From assembly GCA_937867305.1 (NCBI GenBank), contig CALMKJ010000005.1, positions 1 to 46,282 on the forward strand: a stretch of 46,282 nt of DNA, in the 5' to 3' direction. The notes under the pieces are model-generated. The model had not been told where the DNA came from and ran no database searches. It saw only the letters and a list, made by a program, of their open reading frames with translations. The translations under genes were made by a program, and so were the position numbers. Shown here piece after piece: positions 27,404-36,835 of the stretch. Positions within the stretch are counted from its first letter, which is position 1. Each line of letters starts with the position of its first letter. This stretch comes from an uncultured Ectothiorhodospiraceae bacterium. GTDB taxonomy: Bacteria; Pseudomonadota; Gammaproteobacteria; JAABTG01.

Positions 27404-29569
27404 CTACCCCCGGACGCGGAAGATGCGGGTCACCTGGCGGATGCCCCGCACCCGCCGCAGGATGCGGGCGAGGTGCGCGCGGTGAGTGACGTCGATGGTG
27501 AAGGTGATCGCGGTGTAGAGCCCGTCGTGGTCCGCGATGTCCACGTTCTCGATGTTGGCGCCCTCGTCGGCGATCGCCGCGGCGATCGTGGCGAGCACCC
27601 CGCGCTGATCGGCGACCTCGACGCGGATGTCCACCGGGAAGTCGCCCCGCACCGCCGGCGCCCACGCCAGGTCGATGATCTTGTCCATGCGGGTCGGGCG
27701 CTCGGCGACGTTCTTGCACCACTGGGTGTGGATGACGATGCCCCGGCCCGCCGTGACGAAGCCCTGGATCGGGTCCCCCGGGATCGGCCGGCAGCAGCGG
27801 GCGAAATTGACCACCATGCCCTCGGTGCCCTTGATGGCCAGGGGGCGGCCCCCGTGCTGCGGGTCGGGCTCGGTGGGCATCCGGTCCTCTTCGCCACAGA
27901 AGGCGAAGCGCCGTGCCACGAGCTGGGCGATGCGGTTGCCGAGCCCGATGTCGGCGAGCAGGTCCTCCTCGGTCGCGAGCCCCATGTTGCGCAGCGCGCT
28001 CTGCAGGCACGGCGCCGGGATGTCCTGGGGGGAGAGGGACTCTTCGGCCAGGGCGTTCTTCAACAGGCGGCGCCCCAGCTCGACCGCCTCGCCGCGCTGC
28101 AGACCCTTCAGGGCGCTGCGGATGGTCGAGCGGGCCTTCCCCGTGACCACGAAGTTCAGCCAGTTCGGGTTCGGGCGCCCCCACGGGGCCGTCACCACCT
28201 CCACCGTCTGGCCGTTCGCGAGGGGGGTGCTGAGGGGCGAGTAGCGGCGGTCGACCTTGGCCGCGACGCAGGTGTTGCCCACGTCCGTGTGGACCGTGTA
28301 GGCGAAGTCCACCGGCGTCGCCCCCCGCGGCAGGCGCTTGATCTCGCCCTTCGGGGTGAAGACGTAGACCTCGTCCGGGAAGAGGTCGACCTTGACGTTC
28401 TCGATGAACTCGACCGAGTTGCCCGCGTCGCGCTGCAGCTCCAGCAGGTCGCGCAGCCACTCGCGCGCCCGCTTGTGCGCGCTCGCCGCCCCCCCGTCGC
28501 CATCGCCGCCCTTGTAGAGCCAGTGCGCGGCGATCCCCGACTCGGCCACCTCGTGCATCTCCCGGGTGCGGACCTGCACCTCGATGGGGATGCCGAACGG
28601 CCCGAACAGCACCGTGTGCAGCGACTGGTAGCCGTTCGCCTTGGGGATGGCGATGTAGTCCTTGAAGCGTCCCGGCACGGGCTTGTAGAGGTTGTGGACG
28701 GCCCCGAGGACCCGGTAGCAGCTGTCGACGCTGTCCGTGACGATCCGGAAGGCGTAGACGTCGAGTACCTCGGAGAGCCGCGACCCCTTGGCCCGCATCT
28801 TCCGGTACAGGCTGTAGAGGTGCTTTTCGCGCCCGATCACCTCCCCGGGGAGGCCCTCCTGGCGCAGGCGGCGCTTGATCGCCATCTCGATCTTCTGCAC
28901 CACCTCCTTGCGGTGCCCGCGGGCCTTCTTCACCTCCTGGGCGAGGACGCGGTAGCGCGTGGGGTGCAGCGCGGCGAATCCGAGGTCCTCGAGCTGGTGG
29001 CGCAGGTGATTGAGGCCGAGCCGGCTCGCGATGGGGGCGTAGATGTCGAGGGTCTCGCGGGCGATTGCCCGGCGCTTCTCAGGTCGCAGGGCGCCCAGGG
29101 TGCGCATGTTGTGCAGGCGGTCCGCGAGCTTCACGAGGATGACGCGGATGTCCTGGGTCATCGCCAGGAGCATCTTGCGGTAGTTCTCGGCCTGGGCCTC
29201 GGCGCGGTTCCCGAGGTTGATCTGCGTGAGCTTCGTGACCCCGTCGACCAGCTCGGCGACCTCGGGACCGAACTCCCGCGCGACGTCGGCCTTGGTGAGG
29301 ACGGTGTCCTCGATGACGTCGTGGAGCAGCGCGGCGACGACGCTCTGGGCGTCGAGACGCATCTCCGCCAGGATGCGGGCGACCTCGACGGGGTGGTAGA
29401 CGTAGGGCTCGCCGGAGGCCCGATGCTGGCCTTCGTGGGCCTCTGCGGACAGGAGGTAGGCGCGGTAGGCCTCGCGCACCTGCTCGGGCTCGAGGTACGC
29501 CTCGAGGTCGTCGCACAGGTCGCTGATCAGGTAGGGCTGCGACGGTGGTGCGGCCACGGTGTGCGACAT
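27404..29569 (-). CDS. spoT: Bifunctional (p)ppGpp synthetase/hydrolase
   Basis: A 721-residue RelA/SpoT-family enzyme controlling the stringent response. The HD hydrolase domain has His59 (YHP) and LLHDVIED with His83/Asp84. The synthetase domain has the RFKD (301-304) form of the RXKD motif, as in bifunctional enzymes rather than RelA, followed by [17 protein letters not shown] (from about 390) and a C-terminal ACT domain are present. Both activities look intact. The ATG at 29569 gives an N-terminus close to E. coli SpoT. An alternative GTG at 29647, 3 nt after the rpoZ stop, would add 26 residues. Neither start has a strong ribosome binding site. It is in the classical rpoZ-spoT order. Confidence 0.95.
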   Translation of the reverse strand: MSHTVAAPPSQPYLISDLCDDLEAYLEPEQVREAYRAYLLSAEAHEGQHRASGEPYVYHPVEVARILAEMRLDAQSVVAALLHDVIEDTVLTKADVAREFGPEVAELVDGVTKLTQINLGNRAEAQAENYRKMLLAMTQDIRVILVKLADRLHNMRTLGALRPEKRRAIARETLDIYAPIASRLGLNHLRHQLEDLGFAALHPTRYRVLAQEVKKARGHRKEVVQKIEMAIKRRLRQEGLPGEVIGREKHLYSLYRKMRAKGSRLSEVLDVYAFRIVTDSVDSCYRVLGAVHNLYKPVPGRFKDYIAIPKANGYQSLHTVLFGPFGIPIEVQVRTREMHEVAESGIAAHWLYKGGDGDGGAASAHKRAREWLRDLLELQRDAGNSVEFIENVKVDLFPDEVYVFTPKGEIKRLPRGATPVDFAYTVHTDVGNTCVAAKVDRRYSPLSTPLANGQTVEVVTAPWGRPNPNWLNFVVTGKARSTIRSALKGLQRGEAVELGRRLLKNALAEESLSPQDIPAPCLQSALRNMGLATEEDLLADIGLGNRIAQLVARRFAFCGEEDRMPTEPDPQHGGRPLAIKGTEGMVVNFARCCRPIPGDPIQGFVTAGRGIVIHTQWCKNVAERPTRMDKIIDLAWAPAVRGDFPVDIRVEVADQRGVLATIAAAIADEGANIENVDIADHDGLYTAITFTIDVTHRAHLARILRRVRGIRQVTRIFRVRG

Positions 29570-29650
29570 GGGGTACGTCTGCGGTGGGCGGCGCTCCTCC
29601 GCCTGAGCGGTGCCCCCGGGGCAGAGCGGGGGCAGCGCGCTCGTCACGTG

Positions 29651-29917
29651 CTAGGGCGCTGCGCTCTCCGGCAGCTCCTCGTCGGCCACGAGGGACTCGG
29701 CCGCGTGCTCGGCGGCGCTCACCTCGCTCAGGACCTCGGGTCCCACCACGCCCGCCGCGATCTCCCGCAGGGCAATCACGCTGGGCTTGTCGTTTTCCTC
29801 GTCCACCAGGGGCCGGGCCCCGAGCGCAATCTGCCGTGCCCGCTTGGTGGCGACCAGCACGAGCTGGAAGCGGTTGGGTACGTGGGCGAGGCAGTCCTGA
29901 ACCGTGATCCGTGCCAT
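29651..29917 (-). CDS. rpoZ: RNA polymerase omega subunit
   Basis: An 88-residue omega subunit that helps assemble beta-prime and forms part of a ppGpp site on RNA polymerase. [10 protein letters not shown] then [16 protein letters not shown] is the conserved core, followed by [13 protein letters not shown]. The tail from about residue 60 is acidic and variable, as usual. It lies between gmk (43 nt upstream) and spoT. Confidence 0.97.
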   Translation of the reverse strand: MARITVQDCLAHVPNRFQLVLVATKRARQIALGARPLVDEENDKPSVIALREIAAGVVGPEVLSEVSAAEHAAESLVADEELPESAAP

Positions 29918-29960
29918 CGTTTTCGAGACTCCAGGGGAGGTCGGCCGGGTTCCCCGCAGT

Positions 29961-30593
29961 CTAGCGGGAACGGCCCGGGGCTTCCAGAAGCTCGGCGATC
30001 AGTGCCGACTCGCGCTGTCCCTGGACCTCCCGCCGCAGCCGGCGGGCGACCAGGATGGACTGCAGCTCGTCGAGCGCGGTGCCGAGCTTGCGGTTGACCA
30101 GGACGTAGTCGAACTCCCGCCAGTGGCCGACCTCGGCGCGGGCCTCCGCCAGCCGGCGGCGGATGACCGGATCGGGGTCCTGACCCCGGCCGCGCAGCCG
30201 GTGCTCGAGGGTCGCCCGGGAGGGCGGCAGCAGGAACACGCCGACGCAGTCGGGCATGGCCCGGCGCACCTGACGAAAGCCCTGCCAGTCGATGACCAGC
30301 ACCACGTCGAAGCCCTCGGCGAGCCGTGCCTCGGTCGGGCCGCGCGGGGTGCCATAGCGGTGCCCGAAGATCTCGGCGTGCTCCAGGAGCTCCCCCGCGG
30401 CGGCCATGGCCTCGAAGGTGGCGGGGTCCACGAACCGGTAGTCGACCCCGTCGCGCTCGCTCGGCCGGGGGGGGCGGGTGGTGCAGGAGACCGAGGCGAC
30501 GACGCCCGGGGTCTCCTTGATGAGGGCCTGGACCAGGGTGGTCTTGCCCGTGCCGGACGGTGCGGCGACGACGTAGAGGCTCCCCGTGGGCAT
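29961..30593 (-). CDS. gmk: Guanylate kinase
   Basis: A 210-residue kinase phosphorylating GMP to GDP. The P-loop is APSGTGKTT (11-19), with Thr where many have Ser. GMP-binding elements [20 protein letters not shown] and [17 protein letters not shown] are complete, and [19 protein letters not shown] is the lid/core region. It starts 6 nt after the yicC stop. Guanine nucleotide synthesis next to spoT fits the link to (p)ppGpp. Confidence 0.97.
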   Translation of the reverse strand: MPTGSLYVVAAPSGTGKTTLVQALIKETPGVVASVSCTTRPPRPSERDGVDYRFVDPATFEAMAAAGELLEHAEIFGHRYGTPRGPTEARLAEGFDVVLVIDWQGFRQVRRAMPDCVGVFLLPPSRATLEHRLRGRGQDPDPVIRRRLAEARAEVGHWREFDYVLVNRKLGTALDELQSILVARRLRREVQGQRESALIAELLEAPGRSR

Positions 30594-30599
30594 CGGCGG

Positions 30600-31466
30600 C
30601 TACTCGACGTTCTGGACCTGCTCGCGCATCTGCTCGATCAGGACCTTCAGGTCGACCGCGGCCCGGGTCGTCTCGGTGTCGGCGGACTTGGAGCCGAGCG
30701 TGTTCGCCTCGCGGTTGAGCTCCTGCATCAGGAAGTCCAGCCGGCGTCCCACGGGGCCGCCCTCGGCCAGGACGCGCCGGACCTCGGCGATGTGCATCGA
30801 GAGCCGGTCCAGCTCCTCGGCGACGTCGACCCGCTGCGCGAAGAGCACGATCTCCTGCTCCAGGCGCTGCCCGTCGACCTCGGCCCGCAGCTCGGCCAAC
30901 CGCCCCCGCAGGCGCTCTCGGGTGGCGGCGACGACGGCTGGCATGCGCTCCGCGGCGGCCCGGACCCGCGGCTCCATCTCGGTGAGCCGTGCCTGCAGCG
31001 CGTCGCGGACCTTCGCGCCCTCCCGTTCCCGGGTCGCGATGAGGTCGCCCACGGTGTCCTCGAGCAGTGTCAGGAGATTGCGGGTCACGGCATCGGCGTC
31101 CGGCAGGTCCGTCTCCAGGACCCCGGGCCAGCGCAGGACGTCCAGGGCGTGGACGGGCGCCGGGTTGTAGAGGATCTGGTCGACCTCCCGGCTGAGACGC
31201 GCGAGCTGCTCGGCCAGCGGGCGGTTCAGGCGCATGCCCGCGACGTTTCCGACGGCCGCCTGGTAGCGCAGGGCGCACTCCACCTTGCCCCGGCGGATGC
31301 GTTCGCCGACGCGGGCGCGCACCTCGGGCTCCAGGGCGCGCCAGTCCTCGGGCAAGCGTACGCTGACGTCCAGGTAGCGGTGATTGACCGAGCGGAGCTC
31401 CCAGGCGGCGGTGCCCCAGGGGGTGTGGGCCTCGCGGCGGGCGAAGGCGGTCATGCTGCGTAACAT
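30600..31466 (-). CDS. yicC: YicC family endoribonuclease
   Basis: A 288-residue protein, one residue longer than E. coli YicC. The N-terminus [12 protein letters not shown] and [15 protein letters not shown], and the C-terminal [19 protein letters not shown], are family signatures. YicC proteins have been described as RNases acting on certain small RNAs (family knowledge). I chose ATG 31466 since conserved sequence starts there; the open frame upstream of it is unrelated. It is the first gene of the long minus-strand run and divergent from rph, a widespread arrangement. Confidence 0.95.
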   Translation of the reverse strand: MLRSMTAFARREAHTPWGTAAWELRSVNHRYLDVSVRLPEDWRALEPEVRARVGERIRRGKVECALRYQAAVGNVAGMRLNRPLAEQLARLSREVDQILYNPAPVHALDVLRWPGVLETDLPDADAVTRNLLTLLEDTVGDLIATREREGAKVRDALQARLTEMEPRVRAAAERMPAVVAATRERLRGRLAELRAEVDGQRLEQEIVLFAQRVDVAEELDRLSMHIAEVRRVLAEGGPVGRRLDFLMQELNREANTLGSKSADTETTRAAVDLKVLIEQMREQVQNVE

Positions 31467-31580
31467 GGTCGTGGCGCTGGCAAGGGCCCCGGTGGCCCGG
31501 ACGCAGGGTAGCAAGGTGGCCGCAAGGCCGTAAACGGCCGGCGTGGGCGCCGGCGGGCCGCGGCCACCCCGGCGAGCCGC

Positions 31581-31586
31581 TATACT
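31581..31586 (+). promoter_or_regulatory. Candidate -10 box of rph
   Basis: TATACT lies 36 nt before the rph ATG in the 155-nt gap divergent to yicC. No convincing -35 hexamer is seen. Confidence 0.45.
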
Positions 31587-31621
31587 GCGCGGCCTCCCCA
31601 CTCCACACGACAGGACCCCCC

Positions 31622-32344
31622 ATGCGCCCGAGCGGCCGCGCCCCCGACGAGCTTCGCCCGATCCGGTTCCAGCGGCGGTACACGCGCCACGCCGAGGGGT
31701 CGGTGCTGGTGGAGTTCGGGGAGACCCGCGTCATCTGCACCGCCACGGTGGAGGAGTCCGTGCCCCGGTGGCTGAAGGGCAGCGGCCGGGGCTGGGTGAC
31801 GGCGGAGTACGGCATGCTGCCCCGGGCCACCGGGGAGCGCACCAGCCGGGAGGCGGCCACCGGCCGCCAGGGCGGGAGGACCCTGGAGATCCAGCGCCTC
31901 ATCGGCCGCAGCCTGCGCGCGGTGGTGGACCTGCAGGCGCTCGGCGAGCGGCGGGTCATCCTCGACTGCGACGTGATCCAGGCCGACGGCGGCACCCGCA
32001 CGGCATCGGTCTGTGGCGGCTACGTCGCCCTGGTGGACGCGGTGAGCGGCCTGCTGAAGCGGGGACGGATCCCCCAGAGCCCCATCCACGGCCAGGTGGC
32101 GGCGATCTCGGTCGGGATCTTCGCCGGCGAGCCCATCCTGGACCTGGACTATGCCGAGGACTCGGGCGCCGAGACCGACATGAACGTGGTGATGAACGAC
32201 GCCGGGGCCTTCGTGGAGATCCAGGGCACCGCCGAAGGCCACGCCTTCCGCATGGACGAGCTCATGGCCCTGCTCGCGCTCGCCCGCGGGGGCACGCAGT
32301 CCATCATGGCCCTGCAGCGGGCCGCGCTGGAGGAGGCCCGGTGA
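31622..32344 (+). CDS. rph: Ribonuclease PH
   Basis: A 240-residue phosphorolytic 3'-5' exoribonuclease that trims tRNA 3' ends. [16 protein letters not shown] is the standard N-terminus. The phosphate-binding region is around [20 protein letters not shown] (conserved Arg residues) and the catalytic region around [19 protein letters not shown]. The full-length C-terminus ends in EEAR, unlike the frameshifted allele of E. coli K-12. AGGA sits 6 nt before the ATG. The stop overlaps rdgB (GTGA). Confidence 0.97.
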   Translation: MRPSGRAPDELRPIRFQRRYTRHAEGSVLVEFGETRVICTATVEESVPRWLKGSGRGWVTAEYGMLPRATGERTSREAATGRQGGRTLEIQRLIGRSLRAVVDLQALGERRVILDCDVIQADGGTRTASVCGGYVALVDAVSGLLKRGRIPQSPIHGQVAAISVGIFAGEPILDLDYAEDSGAETDMNVVMNDAGAFVEIQGTAEGHAFRMDELMALLALARGGTQSIMALQRAALEEAR

Positions 32345-32958
32345 GCACCGTCGCCCCCGAGGCGCGGTGGGTACTGGCGAGCGGCAACGCCGGCAAGGTG
32401 AGGGAGCTCAACGCCCTCCTGGCGGGCTTCCACGCCCAGGTCATCCCCCAGTCGGTCTTCGCCGTTGCGGAGGCCGAGGAGACCGGCCTCACCTTCGTCG
32501 AGAACGCCATCCTGAAGGCCCGCAACGCCTCCCTGCACACCGGCCTGCCTGCCATCGCCGACGACTCGGGGCTCGAGGTCGACGCCCTGAACGGCGCGCC
32601 CGGGGTCCGCTCGGCGCGCTACGCCGGTCCGGGGGCGGGCGACGCGGCCAACGTGGCGAAGCTCCTGGAGGCCCTGGCGGACGTGCCCGAGGCCGGGCGC
32701 ACCGCCCGCTTCCAGTGCGCCATCGTGCTCCTGCGCCGCGCCGAGGACCCGACACCGATCGTCTGCCAGGGCACGTGGGAGGGCCGGATCACCACTGCGC
32801 CGAGGGGCACGAGCGGTTTCGGCTACGACCCGGTGTTCTACGTCCCGACCCAAGGGTGCACCGCGGCCGAGCTTCCTGCCGAGGCGAAGAACGCCCTGAG
32901 CCACCGGGGCCAGGCCCTGAGGGCGCTGATGGAGGCCCTTCGCGCGCGTCTCGGGTGA
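32341..32958 (+). CDS. rdgB: XTP/dITP diphosphatase
   Basis: A 205-residue Ham1/RdgB house-cleaning pyrophosphatase removing dITP and XTP from the nucleotide pool. Motifs: [12 protein letters not shown] near the N-terminus, [33 protein letters not shown] and GFGYDPVF. The start is GTG 32341, overlapping the rph stop by 4 nt. Its stop overlaps the hemW start (TGATG). rph-rdgB-hemW is a conserved gammaproteobacterial order. Confidence 0.97.
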   Translation: MSTVAPEARWVLASGNAGKVRELNALLAGFHAQVIPQSVFAVAEAEETGLTFVENAILKARNASLHTGLPAIADDSGLEVDALNGAPGVRSARYAGPGAGDAANVAKLLEALADVPEAGRTARFQCAIVLLRRAEDPTPIVCQGTWEGRITTAPRGTSGFGYDPVFYVPTQGCTAAELPAEAKNALSHRGQALRALMEALRARLG

Positions 32959-34148
32959 TGTCCGCGCCTCCGCTCTCGCTCTACGTGCACGTGCCCTGGT
33001 GCGTGCGCAAGTGCCCGTACTGTGACTTCAACTCCCACCCGCTCGGTCCGCAGGGGCTGCCCGAGGCGCGGTACCTGCAGGCACTGCTCGAGGACCTCGC
33101 CGAGGAGGCCGGGGAGGCCTCCGGCCGGGCGCTGGTGAGCGTCTTCTTCGGGGGCGGGACACCGAGCCTCCTGGCCCCGGCGACGGTGGCCCGGGTCCTG
33201 GAGGCTGCAGGCCGCGATCCGGGGCTCGCGCCCGGCGCGGAGGTGACCCTCGAGGCGAACCCCGGGACGGTCGACGCCGGACGGCTGCGGGAGCTCCGCG
33301 CGGCGGGTGTCGACCGGCTCTCGCTCGGGGCGCAGAGCTTCGACGAACGGCTGCTCCGGCGCATCGGGCGGATCCACTCGGCGCGCGAGGCGGCGGCTGC
33401 GGTCGAGGCGGCCCGGTCGGCGGGCTTCGAGAACGTGGGTCTCGACCTGATGTACGGACTCCCGGGACAGACGGTCGCGGGGGCCCTCGCGGACGTGCAG
33501 GCCGCACTGGCGCTGGAGCCCGAGCACCTCTCCCACTACCAGTTGACCGTCGAGGCGGGGACGGCGTTCCACCGGCACCCGCCCCCCTTGCCGGACGAGG
33601 AGGTGGTGGCGGAGATGGAATCGGCCTGCCGGGCGCGCCTCGCCGAGGGGGGGCTCGCGCGTTACGAGGTCTCCGCGTTCGCGCGCCCCGGCCGGCAGTG
33701 CCGGCACAACCTCAATTACTGGACCTTCGGCGACTACCTGGCGCTTGGCCCCGGCGCCCATGGAAAGCTCACGCGGGGCGCCGGCGGCCGGGTCCTGCGG
33801 CGGGCGCGGCACGCCCGCCCGGGTGACTACCTGAGCGCCGGTCCCGGGGGGCGCTGGGCCGAGGTCCGGGAGCTCGCCGCGCAAGACCTCGTGCTGGAGT
33901 TCTTCCTGAACGTGCTGCGGCTGACGGAGGGAGTTCCGCAGGCCCTATTCGCTGAGCGCACGGGGCTGCCCCCGGAGACCGCCACCGGCGCGCTCGCCGA
34001 GGCCCGGACCCGGGGCCTCATGACCGCCGAGCCCGGCCGGCTGCGGGCGACCGAGGCCGGACTCCGGTTCCTGAACGACCTCTGTGCGCTGTTCCTCCCC
34101 GCCGGCGCCGGGCCGCACCCGGTCGTCCCGCGCGAACAGACGGCGTAG
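32958..34148 (+). CDS. hemW: Radical SAM heme chaperone HemW
   Basis: A 396-residue radical SAM protein related to coproporphyrinogen III dehydrogenase. HemW binds and transfers heme rather than acting in porphyrin oxidation (family knowledge). The 4Fe-4S site is Cys15/Cys19/Cys22 in WCVRKCPYCDF, as in E. coli HemW. Other signatures are FFGGGTPSLL, TLEANPGTV, LSLGAQSF and LMYGLPGQT. The C-terminal winged-helix part ends normally at LRFLNDLCALFL. ATG 32958 overlaps the rdgB stop by one base. Its last 204 nt are antisense to the DUF4126 gene. Confidence 0.96.
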   Translation: MSAPPLSLYVHVPWCVRKCPYCDFNSHPLGPQGLPEARYLQALLEDLAEEAGEASGRALVSVFFGGGTPSLLAPATVARVLEAAGRDPGLAPGAEVTLEANPGTVDAGRLRELRAAGVDRLSLGAQSFDERLLRRIGRIHSAREAAAAVEAARSAGFENVGLDLMYGLPGQTVAGALADVQAALALEPEHLSHYQLTVEAGTAFHRHPPPLPDEEVVAEMESACRARLAEGGLARYEVSAFARPGRQCRHNLNYWTFGDYLALGPGAHGKLTRGAGGRVLRRARHARPGDYLSAGPGGRWAEVRELAAQDLVLEFFLNVLRLTEGVPQALFAERTGLPPETATGALAEARTRGLMTAEPGRLRATEAGLRFLNDLCALFLPAGAGPHPVVPREQTA

Positions 34149-34718
34149 CCGGCCCGGGACGGACCGGACGGCGCGCCACAGGCGCGGCAGCGCCCAGGCC
34201 ACGACCAGGATGAAGACCCCCAGCAGGGCGAGGAAGAGCCAGGGGTGGTGGAGGGCCGCCCACAGGCCGCCGACGACCGCCGCGTCCTCGGTCACCGAGG
34301 CCGCCCAGTTCGAGACGGGCTCCGGGGAGGTGTTGATCACGACACGGGTACCCGCCTTGGTGGCGTGGGTCGCTGCGCTGAGGCCGCCCCCCACCAGGCC
34401 CGCGGCAAACTGGGCCGCGGGCCCGACTTCGCCCACCGCGGCGGCGGCGAGGACCGCGCCGGCGGGGACCCGCACGAAGGTGCTGATCGCGTCCCAGACC
34501 GTGTCCAGGCCGGGTGTCTTGTCGGCGAAGAATTCGACGACGTACAGGAAGCCCGCGGCCGTCAGCACCAGGGGGTGGGTGAGCATCTGGAGCTCGGCCG
34601 GCAGCTGGACGTTGCCCGTGGCCCCGAGGAACCCCAGGACGAATACCGCCGCGTAGAGATTCAGGCCGCTCGCCCAGGCGGCGCCCATCGACAGGGCAAT
34701 GAGCTCGGTGGTGTTCAC
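33945..34718 (-). CDS. DUF4126 membrane protein with antisense-overlapping tail
   Basis: A 257-residue protein. Residues 1-190 look like DUF4126 membrane proteins: LIALSMGAAWASGLNLYAAV, then several hydrophobic segments and DTVWDAISTFVRVPAG, with a final helix HPWLFLALLGVFILVVAWAL. The function of the family is unknown. The start is GTG 34718 with GGAGGG 6 nt upstream. The last 68 residues lie entirely opposite the hemW 3' end and are low-complexity (Gly, Pro, Arg), so they are probably read-through to the first available stop rather than a functional domain. Confidence 0.8.
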   Translation of the reverse strand: MNTTELIALSMGAAWASGLNLYAAVFVLGFLGATGNVQLPAELQMLTHPLVLTAAGFLYVVEFFADKTPGLDTVWDAISTFVRVPAGAVLAAAAVGEVGPAAQFAAGLVGGGLSAATHATKAGTRVVINTSPEPVSNWAASVTEDAAVVGGLWAALHHPWLFLALLGVFILVVAWALPRLWRAVRSVPGRLRRLFARDDRVRPGAGGEEQRTEVVQEPESGLGRPQPAGLGGHEAPGPGLGERAGGGLRGQPRALSE

Positions 34719-34823
34719 GGAAAGCCCTCCCTCGCGCGGGGTCGCCCGTCGCGCCCAGTCCCGGATCCTAGCGGATCCGCCCGCGCGCAGGGCCGTTCCC
34801 GGGGGCTTTCTCCCGGGTTGAGG

Positions 34824-34829
34824 TATGAT
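34824..34829 (+). promoter_or_regulatory. Candidate -10 box of the CNB-rhodanese gene
   Basis: TATGAT (5 of 6) lies 77 nt before the ATG in the 188-nt gap divergent to the DUF4126 gene. No clear -35. The gap also holds GGATCCTAGCGGATCC-type dyad symmetry and two CCCGGG steps. Confidence 0.4.
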
Positions 34830-34906
34830 CGGGTGCGAGGCGCGCATACACTCCGGGGAAGGGCGTCGCATCTCTCGCCCGTCCTCGTCACCACCTGAGC
34901 AGGGGC

Positions 34907-35986
34907 ATGTCCGAGCTGGTCGACCGTCAGCTGCTGAAGAACCTCGTTCCGCCGGGCTCGCTCAGCCACGAGAGCTTCCAGGCGCTGGTGCGCCAGATGG
35001 TGCTGGAGACCGTGCCGGCAGGGCGCACGATCTTCCGCGCCGGCGAGCTCGATCGCCGCACCCTGTACGTGCTCTCGGGTGAGGTGGAGCTCCTCGGGGA
35101 GCGCGGGGTGGAGCAGACGGTGCGGGCCGGCACCGAGGCCGCCCGCTACCCCCTGGCCAATCTGCAGCCGCGCCAGCACACCGCCAGGGCGCGGTCCGAC
35201 GTGCGGATCGCCCGTTTCGACGCCGACCTCCTGGACATCTACGTCACCTGGGACCAGCTCTCGGGGATCGAGGTCAACGAGATCAGCACCGGGGACACCG
35301 GCGAGGGCGAGACCGGGGACTGGATGACCCGCATCCTGCAGTCGAAGGTCTTCATGCGCATCCCCCCTGCGAACATCCAGCAGATGTTCATGCGCCTGTC
35401 GGAGGTCGCGTTCCGTGCCGGTGACGTCGTCGTCCGCCAGGGCGACGAGGGTGACTATTACTACATCGTCAACCGCGGGCGCTGCCGCGTGACCCGAAGC
35501 GCCAGCAGCGGCCAGGAGATCGCGCTGGCCGAGATCGGCGGCGGTGACGCGTTCGGGGAGGAGGCGCTCCTCTCCGAGGGCCGGCGCAACGCGACCGTCA
35601 CGATGCTGACGGACGGCGTCCTGATGCGCCTGTCGAAGGCGGACTTCAACGAGCTGCTGAAGGCCCCGATGCAGAAGGAGGTCGACTTCGACGGTGCCCG
35701 GGAGATGTTGCGCGACGGGGCCGTCCTGCTCGACGTCCGCCTGGAGAGCGAGTTCAAGAACGGCAGCATCCGCGGGAGCGCCAACCTCCCCATCTACATG
35801 CTGCGCCTGAAGGCGGAAACGCTGGACCCGACGAAGCGCTACATCGTCTACTGCGACACCGGTCGGCGCAGCTCGGCCGCGGCGTTCCTCCTCACCGAGC
35901 GCGGTTTCGACGCCTATGTCCTGAAGGGTGGCCTGATGGCCCTGCACCAGGCCCGCGCCGCCCAGCAACGGGTCGGGGGGGTGTGA
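34907..35986 (+). CDS. Tandem cyclic-nucleotide-binding and rhodanese protein
   Basis: A 359-residue soluble protein. It holds two cNMP-binding folds and a rhodanese domain. CNB1 (about 10-110) keeps the fold (VPAGRTIFRAGELDRRTLYV) but lacks the phosphate-binding cassette. CNB2 (about 145-255) has it: FGEEALLSEGRRNATV, with Arg in the ligand position, so it may bind cAMP or cGMP. The rhodanese domain (about 265-359) has active-site loop CDTGRRSS with Cys316 and the preceding LLDVRLESEF. There is no DNA-binding or kinase domain. It overlaps aroE by 4 nt (GTGA). Ligand and target are unknown. Confidence 0.92.
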   Translation: MSELVDRQLLKNLVPPGSLSHESFQALVRQMVLETVPAGRTIFRAGELDRRTLYVLSGEVELLGERGVEQTVRAGTEAARYPLANLQPRQHTARARSDVRIARFDADLLDIYVTWDQLSGIEVNEISTGDTGEGETGDWMTRILQSKVFMRIPPANIQQMFMRLSEVAFRAGDVVVRQGDEGDYYYIVNRGRCRVTRSASSGQEIALAEIGGGDAFGEEALLSEGRRNATVTMLTDGVLMRLSKADFNELLKAPMQKEVDFDGAREMLRDGAVLLDVRLESEFKNGSIRGSANLPIYMLRLKAETLDPTKRYIVYCDTGRRSSAAAFLLTERGFDAYVLKGGLMALHQARAAQQRVGGV

Positions 35987-36807
35987 CCGACCTCTACGCG
36001 GTGATGGGGCACCCCATCGCCCACAGCAAGTCCCCGCGCATCCACGCCGCCTTCGCGCGGCAGACCGGGCAGGACATGGAGTACCGGGCGATCGCGGTCG
36101 CCCCGGGGCACTTCCCGGCCGCCGTCGCCGAATTCCGCGCCGCGGGGGGGCGGGGGCTCAACGTCACCCTGCCGTTCAAGGAAGAGGCCTGGGCGCTTGC
36201 CGCCGAGCGCAGCCCCCGGGCCGAGCGGGCGGGCGCGGCGAACACCCTCGGGTTCCGGGACGACGGCCGGGTCTGGGCCGACAACACCGACGGTGCGGGC
36301 CTGGTGCGCGACCTCACCGCCAACCTCGGCCTCGCGCTCGGGGGTCGGCGCCTCCTGCTGTTGGGGGCCGGGGGCGCGGCCCGCGGGGTCCTGGCCCCGC
36401 TGCTCGGGCAAGGCCCGGACGCGCTCGTGATCGCCAATCGCACCGCCGCGCGCGCCGAGGCCCTCGCCGCGGATTTCCGGGACCTGGGGCCGGTGTCTGC
36501 CTGTGGCTTCACGGCCCTGGCGGGTCGGCGTTTCGAGCTCGTGGTGAACGCGACCTCGGCCAGCCTGCAGGGGGAGGTGCCCCCGCTGCCGGACGGGCTG
36601 TTCGCGCCCGGAGGCTGGGGCTACGACATGATGTACGGCGACGGTCCCACCCCGTTCGTGCGCTGGTCGCTCGCCCAGGGCGCCGTGGACGCCCGGGACG
36701 GCCTGGGCATGCTGGTGGAGCAGGCGGCGGAGTCGTTCTTCCTCTGGCGCGGGGTGCGGCCCGAGACCCGGCCCGTGATCGCGGGGATGCGGGGGCGCCC
36801 GGGGTGA
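35983..36807 (+). CDS. aroE: Shikimate dehydrogenase
   Basis: A 274-residue NADPH-dependent enzyme of the shikimate pathway, reducing 3-dehydroshikimate. The substrate site shows GHPIAHSKSP, NVTLPFK with catalytic Lys66, and NTDGAG with Asp103. The nucleotide loop is LGAGGAARG, followed by NRT. The C-terminal DGLGMLVEQAAESF is typical. The start is GTG 35983, overlapping the CNB-rhodanese stop. It is convergent with rsmA. Confidence 0.97.
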   Translation: MTDLYAVMGHPIAHSKSPRIHAAFARQTGQDMEYRAIAVAPGHFPAAVAEFRAAGGRGLNVTLPFKEEAWALAAERSPRAERAGAANTLGFRDDGRVWADNTDGAGLVRDLTANLGLALGGRRLLLLGAGGAARGVLAPLLGQGPDALVIANRTAARAEALAADFRDLGPVSACGFTALAGRRFELVVNATSASLQGEVPPLPDGLFAPGGWGYDMMYGDGPTPFVRWSLAQGAVDARDGLGMLVEQAAESFFLWRGVRPETRPVIAGMRGRPG

Positions 36808-36810
36808 CAC

Positions 36811-36827
36811 CCGGGCTGCGGGCCCGG
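36811..36827. terminator. Hairpin between aroE and rsmA
   Basis: CCGGGC (36811-36816) pairs with GCCCGG (36822-36827) over a 5-nt loop, within the 28-nt gap between convergent stops. No T-tract. Confidence 0.45.
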
Positions 36828-36835
36828 CCAGTCCG

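Noticed and set aside
24623-30097. Very long plus-strand open frames opposite recG and spoT
   Set aside because: Both lie antisense to genes with complete catalytic motifs and have composition typical of complement frames in GC-rich DNA.
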